Assembly (NCBI GenBank): GCA_030603465.1
Contig: JAUVXT010000031.1
Span: 1 to 14,917 of the forward strand
Reading direction: 5' to 3'
Source: Deltaproteobacteria bacterium
Lineage (GTDB): Bacteria; Desulfobacterota; Syntrophia; Syntrophales; UBA2210
DNA length: 14,917 nucleotides
Numbering within the stretch: position 1 is the stretch's first letter; every line of letters starts with the position of its first letter. A model generated the notes under the pieces. The model worked only from the letters and a program-made list of their open reading frames with translations, made no database searches and was not told the DNA's origin. The translations under genes and the position numbers were made by a program. Below, in pieces: positions 1-6,126 of the stretch.

Positions 1-156
1 TAATCATCCCGATATACACATCAAGCTATTTGTCTCTGTCAGAAGACCGTGTTCACTCTCTTTCCATGCTGTGCTGTAACCATGGCACCCCGAACCATAC
101 TCCTATCCGCCATCTGGGCTCTACAGTGTCTGAATCGCAGGATCCGAACAGTAGTG

Positions 157-185
157 TTGACATATGTGTTAAGTTTTGATATAGG
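157..185 (+). promoter_or_regulatory. Candidate sigma70 promoter of the hdr-flx operon
   Basis: An exact TTGACA box at 157-162 is followed by a 17-nt spacer and TATAGG at 180-185 (four of six matches). It lies about 60 bp upstream of the first operon gene, so transcription would start near 192. It is the only good box pair I found upstream. The rest of 1-243 shows nothing else I can support. Confidence 0.45.
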
Positions 186-243
186 CCACAGCGGTGATAC
201 TGCAAGAAAATTTTATATGAACAACGAATGGGAGAGATAAATA

Positions 244-1380
244 ATGTCAGCACCAGTCACGCCATACCTTGAAATATCGCAAGTTATCGAAGAGGCCGGC
301 GGTGAGGCGTTAAGGAAGTGTTATCAATGCGGGACGTGTACCGGAACCTGTCCATGGAGTTCTATAACGGAGTTTAATGTTCGAAAACTCATCAGGCAGG
401 GGCAGTTTGGGTTTGACGGGATTGAGGAGTTTATGTGGCATTGCTCCACCTGCAATTTTTGTGTCTCAAGGTGTCCCCGGGGGGTTGAGATCATTGATGT
501 GATCAGGGCCGTGAGAAGGGCATATTCGGAGGGTGGTCTGCTTCCCGAGAGCCTGCGTGTCTTTGTAGGCAGTCTTTCCTCACGCGGGAACCCCTGGTCA
601 GGGGAACCGGATGAGAGAAATGACTGGTATGAGGGCGAGTATCCGCATTTTTCCGAAGATACGGAGTATCTGTATTTTACATGTTGTACTGTTTGTTATG
701 ATCCCAGGAACATCCGGGTTGCACGGGCCACAGCTGAGATACTGAATCGGGCGGGTATAAGCTGGGGACTTTTAGGTGCGGATATCAACTGTTGCGGGGA
801 AAGCGCAGGCAAGGTTGGTGACACGGCTCTTTTTGAGCGTCTTAAAAATAACAATGAAGAAATTTTTAAATCAAACAAGGTGAAGAAGATCATCGTGAAT
901 TCACCTCACTGCTATTATACCTTCAAACAGGAATATGACGGAAAATATGAAATTATCCACATCACGGAACTCCTCGCCAATCTCATCCGGGATGGAAAGA
1001 TTGTACCCAAAAAGGATCTTGGCGAAACGAAGATAACCTATCATGATCCATGCTATCTGGGGAGGCACAGCGGAATTTATGGTGCGCCCCGGGACATATT
1101 AAGGTCGATGCCCGGTGTAGAACTTGTGGAAATGGAGAAGAGCCGGGAACAGGCTATGTGCTGTGGCGGCGGTGGCGGCGGATTGTGGACCGAAAGGGAT
1201 AAAGGGGAGAGACTGAGCGACCTGCGGCTGGAGGAAGCCCTGGAAACAGGCGCGACTATGCTGGCTACTACGTGTCCCTACTGTATCTCAATGCTGGAAG
1301 ACAGCGTCAAGACAACGAATGCCGATGAAAAGATAAAGGTGAAGGATATAACGGAATTAATCCTCGACAGTCTGGAGTGA
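244..1380 (+). CDS. hdrD: Fused HdrC-HdrB (HdrD-like) heterodisulfide reductase subunit
   Basis: This 378-residue protein is the likely disulfide-reducing end of an HdrABC-type complex. Residues 20-90 are an HdrC-like ferredoxin domain with two [4Fe-4S] motifs (C26/C29/C32/C36 and C67/C70/C73/C77). The rest is HdrB-like with two CCG domains. The first has cysteines at 147/148/151, CCG at 183-185 and SPHC at 220-223. The second has C270, CCGGG at 306-310 and CPYC at 344-347. In HdrB, CCG domains bind the non-cubane clusters that reduce disulfides. The first domain has serine in place of the first cysteine of CxxC, which to my recollection is common in the N-terminal CCG domain of HdrD/GlcF-type proteins, so the second domain is the more complete cluster site. 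The ATG at 244 has GGGAG 9 nt upstream. It is followed by hdrA, and the complex was assigned from the whole operon. The physiological disulfide (DsrC-like or another) is unknown. Confidence 0.9.
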   Translation: MSAPVTPYLEISQVIEEAGGEALRKCYQCGTCTGTCPWSSITEFNVRKLIRQGQFGFDGIEEFMWHCSTCNFCVSRCPRGVEIIDVIRAVRRAYSEGGLLPESLRVFVGSLSSRGNPWSGEPDERNDWYEGEYPHFSEDTEYLYFTCCTVCYDPRNIRVARATAEILNRAGISWGLLGADINCCGESAGKVGDTALFERLKNNNEEIFKSNKVKKIIVNSPHCYYTFKQEYDGKYEIIHITELLANLIRDGKIVPKKDLGETKITYHDPCYLGRHSGIYGAPRDILRSMPGVELVEMEKSREQAMCCGGGGGGLWTERDKGERLSDLRLEEALETGATMLATTCPYCISMLEDSVKTTNADEKIKVKDITELILDSLE

Positions 1381-1407
1381 CGTACTACTCAGGTATGAGT
1401 AGTTACG
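1381..1407. other. Hairpin directly after the hdrD stop codon
   Basis: ACTACTCA (1384-1391) and TGAGTAGT (1396-1403) form a perfect 8-bp stem with a GGTA loop. CGT and ACG extend it across a one-base bulge. No T-run follows, so it is a poor Rho-independent terminator. The right arm is also the left copy of the 10-bp direct repeat that flanks the adjacent mini-element. It may be an mRNA processing or stability structure, or part of the insertion target. Confidence 0.5.
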
Positions 1408-1541
1408 AGGCACAAAGTACCAAAGGCACAAAGAATAGAAAAAAAATGAAAAGCTACAGAGATATTGTTGTTTGGCAAAAATTAGTGGTTTGATCAATAA
1501 AATACGAGCCAAATAACTTTATGTCTCTGTGCCTTTGGCAC
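1406..1541 (+). mobile_element. Degenerate four-helix-bundle (S23/IVP-type) mini-element
   Basis: About 136 bp between hdrD and hdrA are bounded by the 10-bp direct repeat TGAGTAGTTA (1396-1405 and 1542-1551). Just inside are inverted repeats matching at 16 of 18 positions: GTACCAAAGGCACAAAGA at 1417-1434, and TCTCTGTGCCTTTGGCAC at 1524-1541. Between them lies the start of a four-helix-bundle protein gene, cut short. From memory, CAAAGGCACAAAG-type sequences commonly flank genes of this family (TIGR02436, the 23S rRNA intervening-sequence protein). I infer an insertion that later lost most of its gene. Mobility of the family is not established from this sequence. Confidence 0.6.
1446..1493 (+). 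pseudogene. Remnant of a four-helix-bundle (23S rRNA-IVP family) gene
   Basis: Translation from the ATG at 1446 gives MKSYRDIVVWQKLVV and then a TGA at 1491. This resembles the usual N-terminus of the family (M-K-S-Y-R-D-L-x-V-W-Q-K), whose members are about 120 residues. Only 15 codons remain. The expected remainder is absent, since the right inverted repeat begins about 30 bp later. This indicates an internal deletion rather than a functional small gene. Confidence 0.6.
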
Positions 1542-1567
1542 TGAGTAGTTATTCACAAGGAGTTCTT

Positions 1568-3526
1568 ATGAGCAGAATAGGTGTTTTCGTCTGCCACTGT
1601 GGTATGAATATAGCCAAAACGGTGCGGATTGATGATGTGGTCGAATTTGCCGGAGAGCTGCCCGGTGTCGTCGTGGCGGAAGGCTATAAGTTTATGTGTT
1701 CCACTCCGGGACAGGAGCTAATCCAGGAGAAGATTAAGGAATGTAATCTGGACGGGGTTATCGTTGCTGCCTGTTCGCCTCTCATGCATGAAAAGACCTT
1801 CCGCAAGGTGGCGGAAGGCGCCGGGTTGAACCAGTATCTGCTGACAATAGTCAATATTCGTGAGCAGTGTTCCTGGGTGATAGAAGATGAAGATGAAGCG
1901 ACCTCAAAAGCGAAGGCTTTAATTAATGGGGCCGTTTACCGCACGCATTTGCTTGCCCCCCTTGAGTCGCGGTTCATAGATGTCAATCCGGAAGCTATGG
2001 TTGTAGGCGGCGGGATTGCCGGTATCCAGGCGGCGCTGGAGTTGGCCGCAACGGGTAAGAAGGTGTATCTGGTAGAAAAGAGCCCTACGATTGGCGGTCA
2101 CATGGCGCAGTTTGACAAGACCTTTCCCACCTTGGATTGTTCCGCCTGCATATTGACTCCAAAGATGGACGCGGTTCTGCAAAATCCCAATATTGACTTG
2201 ATGACCTCCTGTGAGGTGACAGAAGTTAAGGGATTTGTGGGGAACTTTGATGTTACGGTAAAGCAGAAGGCACGTTATGTTGACCACGATAAGTGTAATG
2301 GCTGCCTTTCCTGCATGGAAAAATGTCCGGGCAGGGGGCTCTCGGAATTTGATGAAGGGCTGGACAAGAGAAAGTCTATCTATATCCCGTTTCCCCAAGC
2401 CGTTCCCCAAAAACCTGTCATCGATAGAGAAACCTGTATCTATTTCAAGAAGGGGAAATGCCGGGTCTGTGAGCAGGTCTGTGAGCAGGATGCCATAGAT
2501 TTTGAGCAGGAGGATACATATCGCGATATTACGGTTGGCGCGATAATCGCTGCCACCGGATACGGTTTGATGGATACAACACCGCTCGTTCAATATGGTT
2601 ATGGCAAATACCCGGGCGTCTATAATGCCCTCGAGGTGGAGAGGCTGTTTAATTCAACCGGTCCTACCGAAGGTAAGGTTGTGATGAAGGATGGGAAAGA
2701 GCCTGAAAGTATCGCGATACTCCATTGCATAGGCAGCCGTGATACGAACTATCACGAATATTGCAGCCGGGTGTGTTGCATGTATGCCTTGAAATTTGCC
2801 CATCTCTTTAAGGAGAAGACGTCTGCCGATGTCTACCAACTCTATATTGATATGCGATGTTTCGGCAAGGGTTACGAGGAATTCTACAACAGGCTTCTTG
2901 AGGAGAATGTAAAATTTGTCCGTGGAAAAGCAGCCAGGGTAACGGATGTGACAGTCAGTCCCGATGAAGAAGGGAAACTCATCGTTGAGGTTGAGGATAC
3001 ATTATCGAGTCAGTTCATGCGCTTGCCCGTTGATATGGTTGTTCTTTCACCGGCTATGGAGGCTCAGGCTGATGCCGGAGAGGTTGCCAGAACTTTTAAT
3101 ATCGGTGTGGATAAAGATAACTTCTTCAGAGAGAAACATCCTAAACTGGACCCTCTGTCAACTACTACGGACGGGGTGTTTCTTGCAGGGGCCTGTCAGG
3201 GACCGAAGGATATACCGGATACCGTAGCCCAGGCAATTGGTGCGGCAGCGGAGGCGCTGACGATTGTTGGCAAAGAGCAGCTGGAGCTGGAGGCTGCAAC
3301 CGTATATGTTGATCCCTATGTATGCTGTGGGTGCCAGAATTGCGTGAGGGTCTGTACTTATAGCGCTCCTTCCTTTGATGTTGAAAAGAATGTTTCTGAA
3401 ATAAATGAAGCCCTGTGTAAGGGTTGCGGTCTTTGCGCGGCATCCTGCCCGACAGGGGCGATTATTGCGCGTCATTTCACCAATGATCAGTTTATAGGCG
3501 AGATGGAAGGATTAATGGAATTTTAA
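1568..3526 (+). CDS. hdrA: HdrA, FAD-containing electron-bifurcating subunit
   Basis: This 652-residue protein is the flavin core of the complex; in the family, HdrA FAD splits electron pairs between ferredoxin and the HdrB disulfide site. The N-terminus has C9-H-C11-G and C44. A Rossmann FAD motif, GGGIAG, is at 147-152, followed by GGHM and the conserved C191-S-A-C194 region. An inserted ferredoxin module has C243/C246/C249/C253 and C290/C298/C301/C305. A C-terminal ferredoxin domain has C586/C589/C592/C596 and C617/C620/C623/C627. I chose the ATG at 1568 because AAGGAG sits at 1557-1562 and MSRIGVFVCHCG is the typical family start. The same frame is open 13 codons upstream to an ATG at 1529, but that extension reads through the inverted repeat of the adjacent mini-element. 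flxD follows after 11 bp. Confidence 0.95.
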   Translation: MSRIGVFVCHCGMNIAKTVRIDDVVEFAGELPGVVVAEGYKFMCSTPGQELIQEKIKECNLDGVIVAACSPLMHEKTFRKVAEGAGLNQYLLTIVNIREQCSWVIEDEDEATSKAKALINGAVYRTHLLAPLESRFIDVNPEAMVVGGGIAGIQAALELAATGKKVYLVEKSPTIGGHMAQFDKTFPTLDCSACILTPKMDAVLQNPNIDLMTSCEVTEVKGFVGNFDVTVKQKARYVDHDKCNGCLSCMEKCPGRGLSEFDEGLDKRKSIYIPFPQAVPQKPVIDRETCIYFKKGKCRVCEQVCEQDAIDFEQEDTYRDITVGAIIAATGYGLMDTTPLVQYGYGKYPGVYNALEVERLFNSTGPTEGKVVMKDGKEPESIAILHCIGSRDTNYHEYCSRVCCMYALKFAHLFKEKTSADVYQLYIDMRCFGKGYEEFYNRLLEENVKFVRGKAARVTDVTVSPDEEGKLIVEVEDTLSSQFMRLPVDMVVLSPAMEAQADAGEVARTFNIGVDKDNFFREKHPKLDPLSTTTDGVFLAGACQGPKDIPDTVAQAIGAAAEALTIVGKEQLELEAATVYVDPYVCCGCQNCVRVCTYSAPSFDVEKNVSEINEALCKGCGLCAASCPTGAIIARHFTNDQFIGEMEGLMEF

Positions 3527-3537
3527 AGGGGATAATT

Positions 3538-3966
3538 ATGGAATTTGAGCCCAAGATACTGGGTATAGCATGTAACTGGTGTACCTATACGGGTGCTGAT
3601 CTGGCCGGTACGACGAGGGTACAATATCCTCATAATGTGAGGGTCGCCCGTGTTATGTGTTCCAGCCGTGTCAATCCGGCCTTTATATTCAGGGCTTTTC
3701 AACTGGGTTCTGACGGCGTGCTGATCGGCGGCTGTGAGCCGGGGGATTGCCATTATTCAACCGGCAATTACTACGCCAGAAGAAGGCTTGCCATAACCAA
3801 GAAGATACTTGAATTTGCAGGGCTGGAACCGGAGAGATTTCGGGTTGAGTGGATATCGGCTTCTGACGGGATTAAATTTGCCGAGGTTGTAAAAGAGTTT
3901 ACCGAAGAGATCAGGGCGTTGGGGCCGCAGACCAAGTTCAAGGTGAAAAAGGATATTGAGACATGA
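3538..3966 (+). CDS. flxD: MvhD/FlxD-type [2Fe-2S] electron-transfer protein
   Basis: This 142-residue protein has the size and cysteine pattern of MvhD, which in methanogens passes electrons from hydrogenase to HdrA. The visible ligands are C12-x-x-C15, C41 and C66-x4-C71 (the GCEPGDCHY block). In Flx-Hdr systems the homologue, FlxD, links the NADH-oxidising module to HdrA, and that is the likely role here because flx-type genes rather than hydrogenase genes follow. AGGGG lies a few bases upstream of the ATG at 3538. The stop overlaps the start of the next gene (ATGA at 3963-3966), so translational coupling is likely. Confidence 0.9.
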   Translation: MEFEPKILGIACNWCTYTGADLAGTTRVQYPHNVRVARVMCSSRVNPAFIFRAFQLGSDGVLIGGCEPGDCHYSTGNYYARRRLAITKKILEFAGLEPERFRVEWISASDGIKFAEVVKEFTEEIRALGPQTKFKVKKDIET

Positions 3967-4817
3967 AAGATATTGAAAACAGACTGAAGCAGGAGGCAAA
4001 AAGACTTCTGGAAAGTGGTGAGGCGGAGGTCGTTCTCGCGTATGGCAGGGGATATGATGAGAAACACCCGATGCCCTATGCCGCCAAGGCTGTTTCTGAT
4101 GTAGATAACATTGTATTCGATGAATATTGTACCTTTAATATGACCAGATATCTTACTGAATATCCTCTTGGGACCAAAATTGCTATAGCGGTAAAAAGTT
4201 GTGACAGCAGGACATTGATCGTGCTTATGCAGGAGGAAAAGGTAAAGAGAGAAGATATAGTGATATTGGGTATCCCCTATCGAGATATGATTGATTCCAA
4301 AACCGGAAAAGCAATAGATAATAGCACGGCATGCAATTTACCCAATCCTGTTTTATATGATATTCTTCTCGGGGATGAGGTCACGGAGCGCGACGATGGC
4401 TCGCCCTATGATGTTCTTAAGGAACTGGAAGAGATGGAACTTGATGTACGGTGGGAGTTTTGGAGCAAGGAATTTTCGAAGTGCATACGCTGTTACGCGT
4501 GTCGCAAAGCCTGCCCCATGTGTTACTGTGATCCATGTTTTATCGATCAGTCTCAACCCCGCTGGGCAGACAAATCTCCGTCCCTCGAAAGTAACCTCAT
4601 GTTTCATCTGACCCGTTTCTATCATCTGGCGGGGAGGTGTATCGATTGCGGAGAGTGTTCGCGGGCCTGTCCCGTGGATATTCCTCTTCATCTGTTTCAT
4701 AAAAAGGTTTCAAAAGAGTGCGAAGAGATGTTTGACCAGGTGTCGGGCATGAGTTTGGATGACAAGCAGGTCATGGTTGATTTCAAGATGGAAGATTCGG
4801 ACGAGATATTATTGTAA
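3963..4817 (+). CDS. flxC: FlxC-like 4Fe-4S protein (FrhB/FdhB-related N-terminus)
   Basis: This 284-residue soluble iron-sulfur protein starts inside the flxD stop codon. Residues 20-140 resemble the N-terminal part of FrhB/FdhB-like proteins (IAIAVKSCDSRTL around 73-84, GIPYRDMID at 103-111). Residues 174-192 hold C174/C177/C180/C184 plus C187, C189 and C192. Residues 226-236 hold a second motif, C226/C229/C232/C236. Two [4Fe-4S] clusters are therefore expected, relaying electrons between FlxB/FlxA and FlxD. Where relatives carry GIPC, this protein has GIPY, and a following CxxC appears reduced to a single C124. The assignment as FlxC rather than another Hdr-associated ferredoxin rests mainly on operon position. 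Confidence 0.75.
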   Translation: MKDIENRLKQEAKRLLESGEAEVVLAYGRGYDEKHPMPYAAKAVSDVDNIVFDEYCTFNMTRYLTEYPLGTKIAIAVKSCDSRTLIVLMQEEKVKREDIVILGIPYRDMIDSKTGKAIDNSTACNLPNPVLYDILLGDEVTERDDGSPYDVLKELEEMELDVRWEFWSKEFSKCIRCYACRKACPMCYCDPCFIDQSQPRWADKSPSLESNLMFHLTRFYHLAGRCIDCGECSRACPVDIPLHLFHKKVSKECEEMFDQVSGMSLDDKQVMVDFKMEDSDEILL

Positions 4818-4825
4818 AAAAGAAA

Positions 4826-4843
4826 AAACAGTTTAATTGGTTA
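4826..4843 (+). repeat. Left copy of an 18-bp inverted repeat bracketing flxB
   Basis: AAACAGTTTAATTGGTTA occurs here, and its exact reverse complement is at 6089-6106. The two copies enclose flxB and the mini-element downstream of it. The repeat is AT-rich, but an exact 18-bp match within 1.3 kb is unlikely by chance. It overlaps the palindrome at 4831-4854. Confidence 0.7.
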
Positions 4844-4854
4844 ACCAATCAAAC
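4831..4854. repeat. Near-perfect 24-bp palindrome in the flxC-flxB spacer
   Basis: The core ATTGGTTAACCAAT (4836-4849) is a perfect 14-bp palindrome. Flanking GTTT and AAAC extend it to 24 bp, with 11 of 12 pairs matching (A4835/C4850 is the mismatch). It begins 13 bp after flxC ends, inside a 105-bp spacer. It could be an operator, a recombination site or an mRNA hairpin. No T-run follows, so termination is unlikely. Confidence 0.65.
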
Positions 4855-4922
4855 CAATGGAACAAATTTACTTTGTGCCCGGCAGAAACTGCGTTTTGTT
4901 ATAGTTTACCAAGGAGAGTGTC

Positions 4923-5945
4923 GTGTTAAAGAAGATAGGACTCGAAAAATTAAATGAATTTGTGTCTGCCTTGATTGAAAAAGGGACACTTTTTGCTCCC
5001 GTAAAGGGTGATGCCGGTGTCGATTTCCAGGAAATCAAGAATGCCGGTGATGTCACCCTTGATTTTTACAATACTCTGCAAAGTCCCAAGTGTGTATTCT
5101 TTCCCCAAACCGATGATATGGTTCGGTACAGGCTGAAAAAAGAGACAACAGACATTGAAGAGATATCCCTTGATTTCGAACCGAGGATCGCGTTTGGGAT
5201 AAGACCCTGTGATGTAAAAAGCTTCGAGATTATGGATAAGCTCTTTACACGCGGTGGAATCGTTGATCCGTACTGGGAAAGCAGGAGAAAGAACACGACA
5301 ATTATGGGTTATGCCTTTGACGCGGTTGATCCCGCCGATTTTTATGGCGCATTTGGGATACATGCCGCCGATACCACCGGAAGCGATGTGTTTATGGTCA
5401 AAGGTGAAAAGAATCTCCTTTTGAAGGCAATAACGGAAAAGGGAGAGAAGCTTCTCAGTTCAGTCGATACCCTTGAGGATGCGTTGGAGGAAGATAGAAA
5501 ATATTTTGAGGAAAGACTCAAGAAAGGTGCCGAGTTGGAGACACGCACCCTTTCGCTGGAAGGGGTTGCCGGAAAATTGAGGGACATGTTTGGAAGTCCA
5601 TACTGGGAGAAGGTAGCGGCTCCCTGTCTGAACTGTGGGGTATGCACTTTTGTTTGTCCTACGTGCCATTGCTTTGATATACAGGACGAAACGTTATTTG
5701 GTGAGGGTACGCGGAGAAAAATTTGGGATTCATGTATGTTTACCGATTTTACCCTGGAAGCGAGCGGGCATAATCCCCGCACGCAGAAATCTCAAAGGTT
5801 ACGCCAGAGAGTCAATCATAAATTTTCCTATTATGTGACCAATTTTGAGGTTACCTCATGTGTTGGTTGCGGGCGGTGTACCCGGTCATGTCCTGTTAAT
5901 ATAGATATACTGACCGTTGTTGAAGAGGCGGTTGAATCGGTTTGA
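4923..5945 (+). CDS. flxB: FlxB-like (HydB/AsrA-related) 4Fe-4S subunit
   Basis: This 340-residue protein is related to the beta subunit of sulfhydrogenases and to AsrA. The GIRPCDVKSFEIMD block (92-105) is the family's RPCD motif. The C-terminal region holds C235/C238/C241/C245 with C248 and C250, then C313/C316/C319/C323, consistent with two [4Fe-4S] clusters. It likely carries electrons from FlxA towards FlxC and FlxD. The GTG at 4923 is preferred because AAGGAG (4911-4916) lies 6 nt upstream. Relatives usually have a cysteine-rich stretch (NC...TCFC) after about residue 125. Here residues 126-146 contain no cysteine, so a third cluster seems absent. Unlike hdrA-flxD-flxC, the gene sits between two long spacers and is bracketed by an inverted repeat. 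Confidence 0.8.
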   Translation: MLKKIGLEKLNEFVSALIEKGTLFAPVKGDAGVDFQEIKNAGDVTLDFYNTLQSPKCVFFPQTDDMVRYRLKKETTDIEEISLDFEPRIAFGIRPCDVKSFEIMDKLFTRGGIVDPYWESRRKNTTIMGYAFDAVDPADFYGAFGIHAADTTGSDVFMVKGEKNLLLKAITEKGEKLLSSVDTLEDALEEDRKYFEERLKKGAELETRTLSLEGVAGKLRDMFGSPYWEKVAAPCLNCGVCTFVCPTCHCFDIQDETLFGEGTRRKIWDSCMFTDFTLEASGHNPRTQKSQRLRQRVNHKFSYYVTNFEVTSCVGCGRCTRSCPVNIDILTVVEEAVESV

Positions 5946-5970
5946 TTGTTTCTTTTGGTTGATCAATGGT

Positions 5971-6087
5971 GGACTTGTAAAAAAGCGTATTTCTACCGTT
6001 TGTCATTCCCGCGAAGGCGGAAATTCAGTAATTACATATACTCAATGCTTTTAGGCTTATATCAAATATTGCGATTTTTACGAGTCC
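5971..6087. mobile_element. 117-bp MITE-like element with terminal inverted repeats
   Basis: GGACTTGTAAAAA (5971-5983) and TTTTTACGAGTCC (6075-6087) are inverted repeats matching at 12 of 13 positions. The similarity continues loosely inward (GCGTATTT against the complement of AAATATTGC). An internal copy of the GTCATTCC...GCGAA short palindrome sits at 6002-6028. It has no coding capacity, and I see no clear target duplication. From memory, similar elements are frequent in deltaproteobacterial intergenic DNA. It fills most of the flxB-flxA spacer. Confidence 0.55.
6002..6028 (+). repeat. REP-like short palindrome, copy 1
   Basis: GTCATTCCCGCGAAGGCGG followed by AAATTCAG. ATTCCCGC pairs imperfectly with GGCGGAAAT around a GAA turn. 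It resembles the copies at 7016-7042 and 14887-14912 and lies inside the 5971-6087 element. Confidence 0.55.
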
Positions 6088-6088
6088 A

Positions 6089-6106
6089 TAACCAATTAAA
6101 CTGTTT
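6089..6106 (-). repeat. Right copy of an 18-bp inverted repeat bracketing flxB
   Basis: TAACCAATTAAACTGTTT is the exact reverse complement of 4826-4843. It ends 20 bp before the flxA start codon, just ahead of its ribosome binding site. A regulatory site upstream of both flxB and flxA is one reading; paired ends of a rearrangement is another. Confidence 0.7.
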
Positions 6107-6126
6107 GATGTATTTGGGAGTTGATG

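Noticed and set aside
49..240. 63-codon open frame upstream of hdrD
   Set aside because: No ribosome binding site or recognisable protein features, and it overlaps the likely promoter and leader of hdrD.
1529..1567. N-terminal extension of HdrA
   Set aside because: The 13 extra codons read through the inverted repeat of the mini-element and lack a ribosome binding site; the family start MSRIG follows AAGGAG.
1919..2593. 224-codon open frame opposite hdrA
   Set aside because: It lies within a well-supported hdrA and its translation shows no family features.
4864..4900. Possible second relic of the CTTTGTGCC-type element before flxB
   Set aside because: The resemblance to 1524-1550 needs several gaps, with no inverted partner or direct repeats found.
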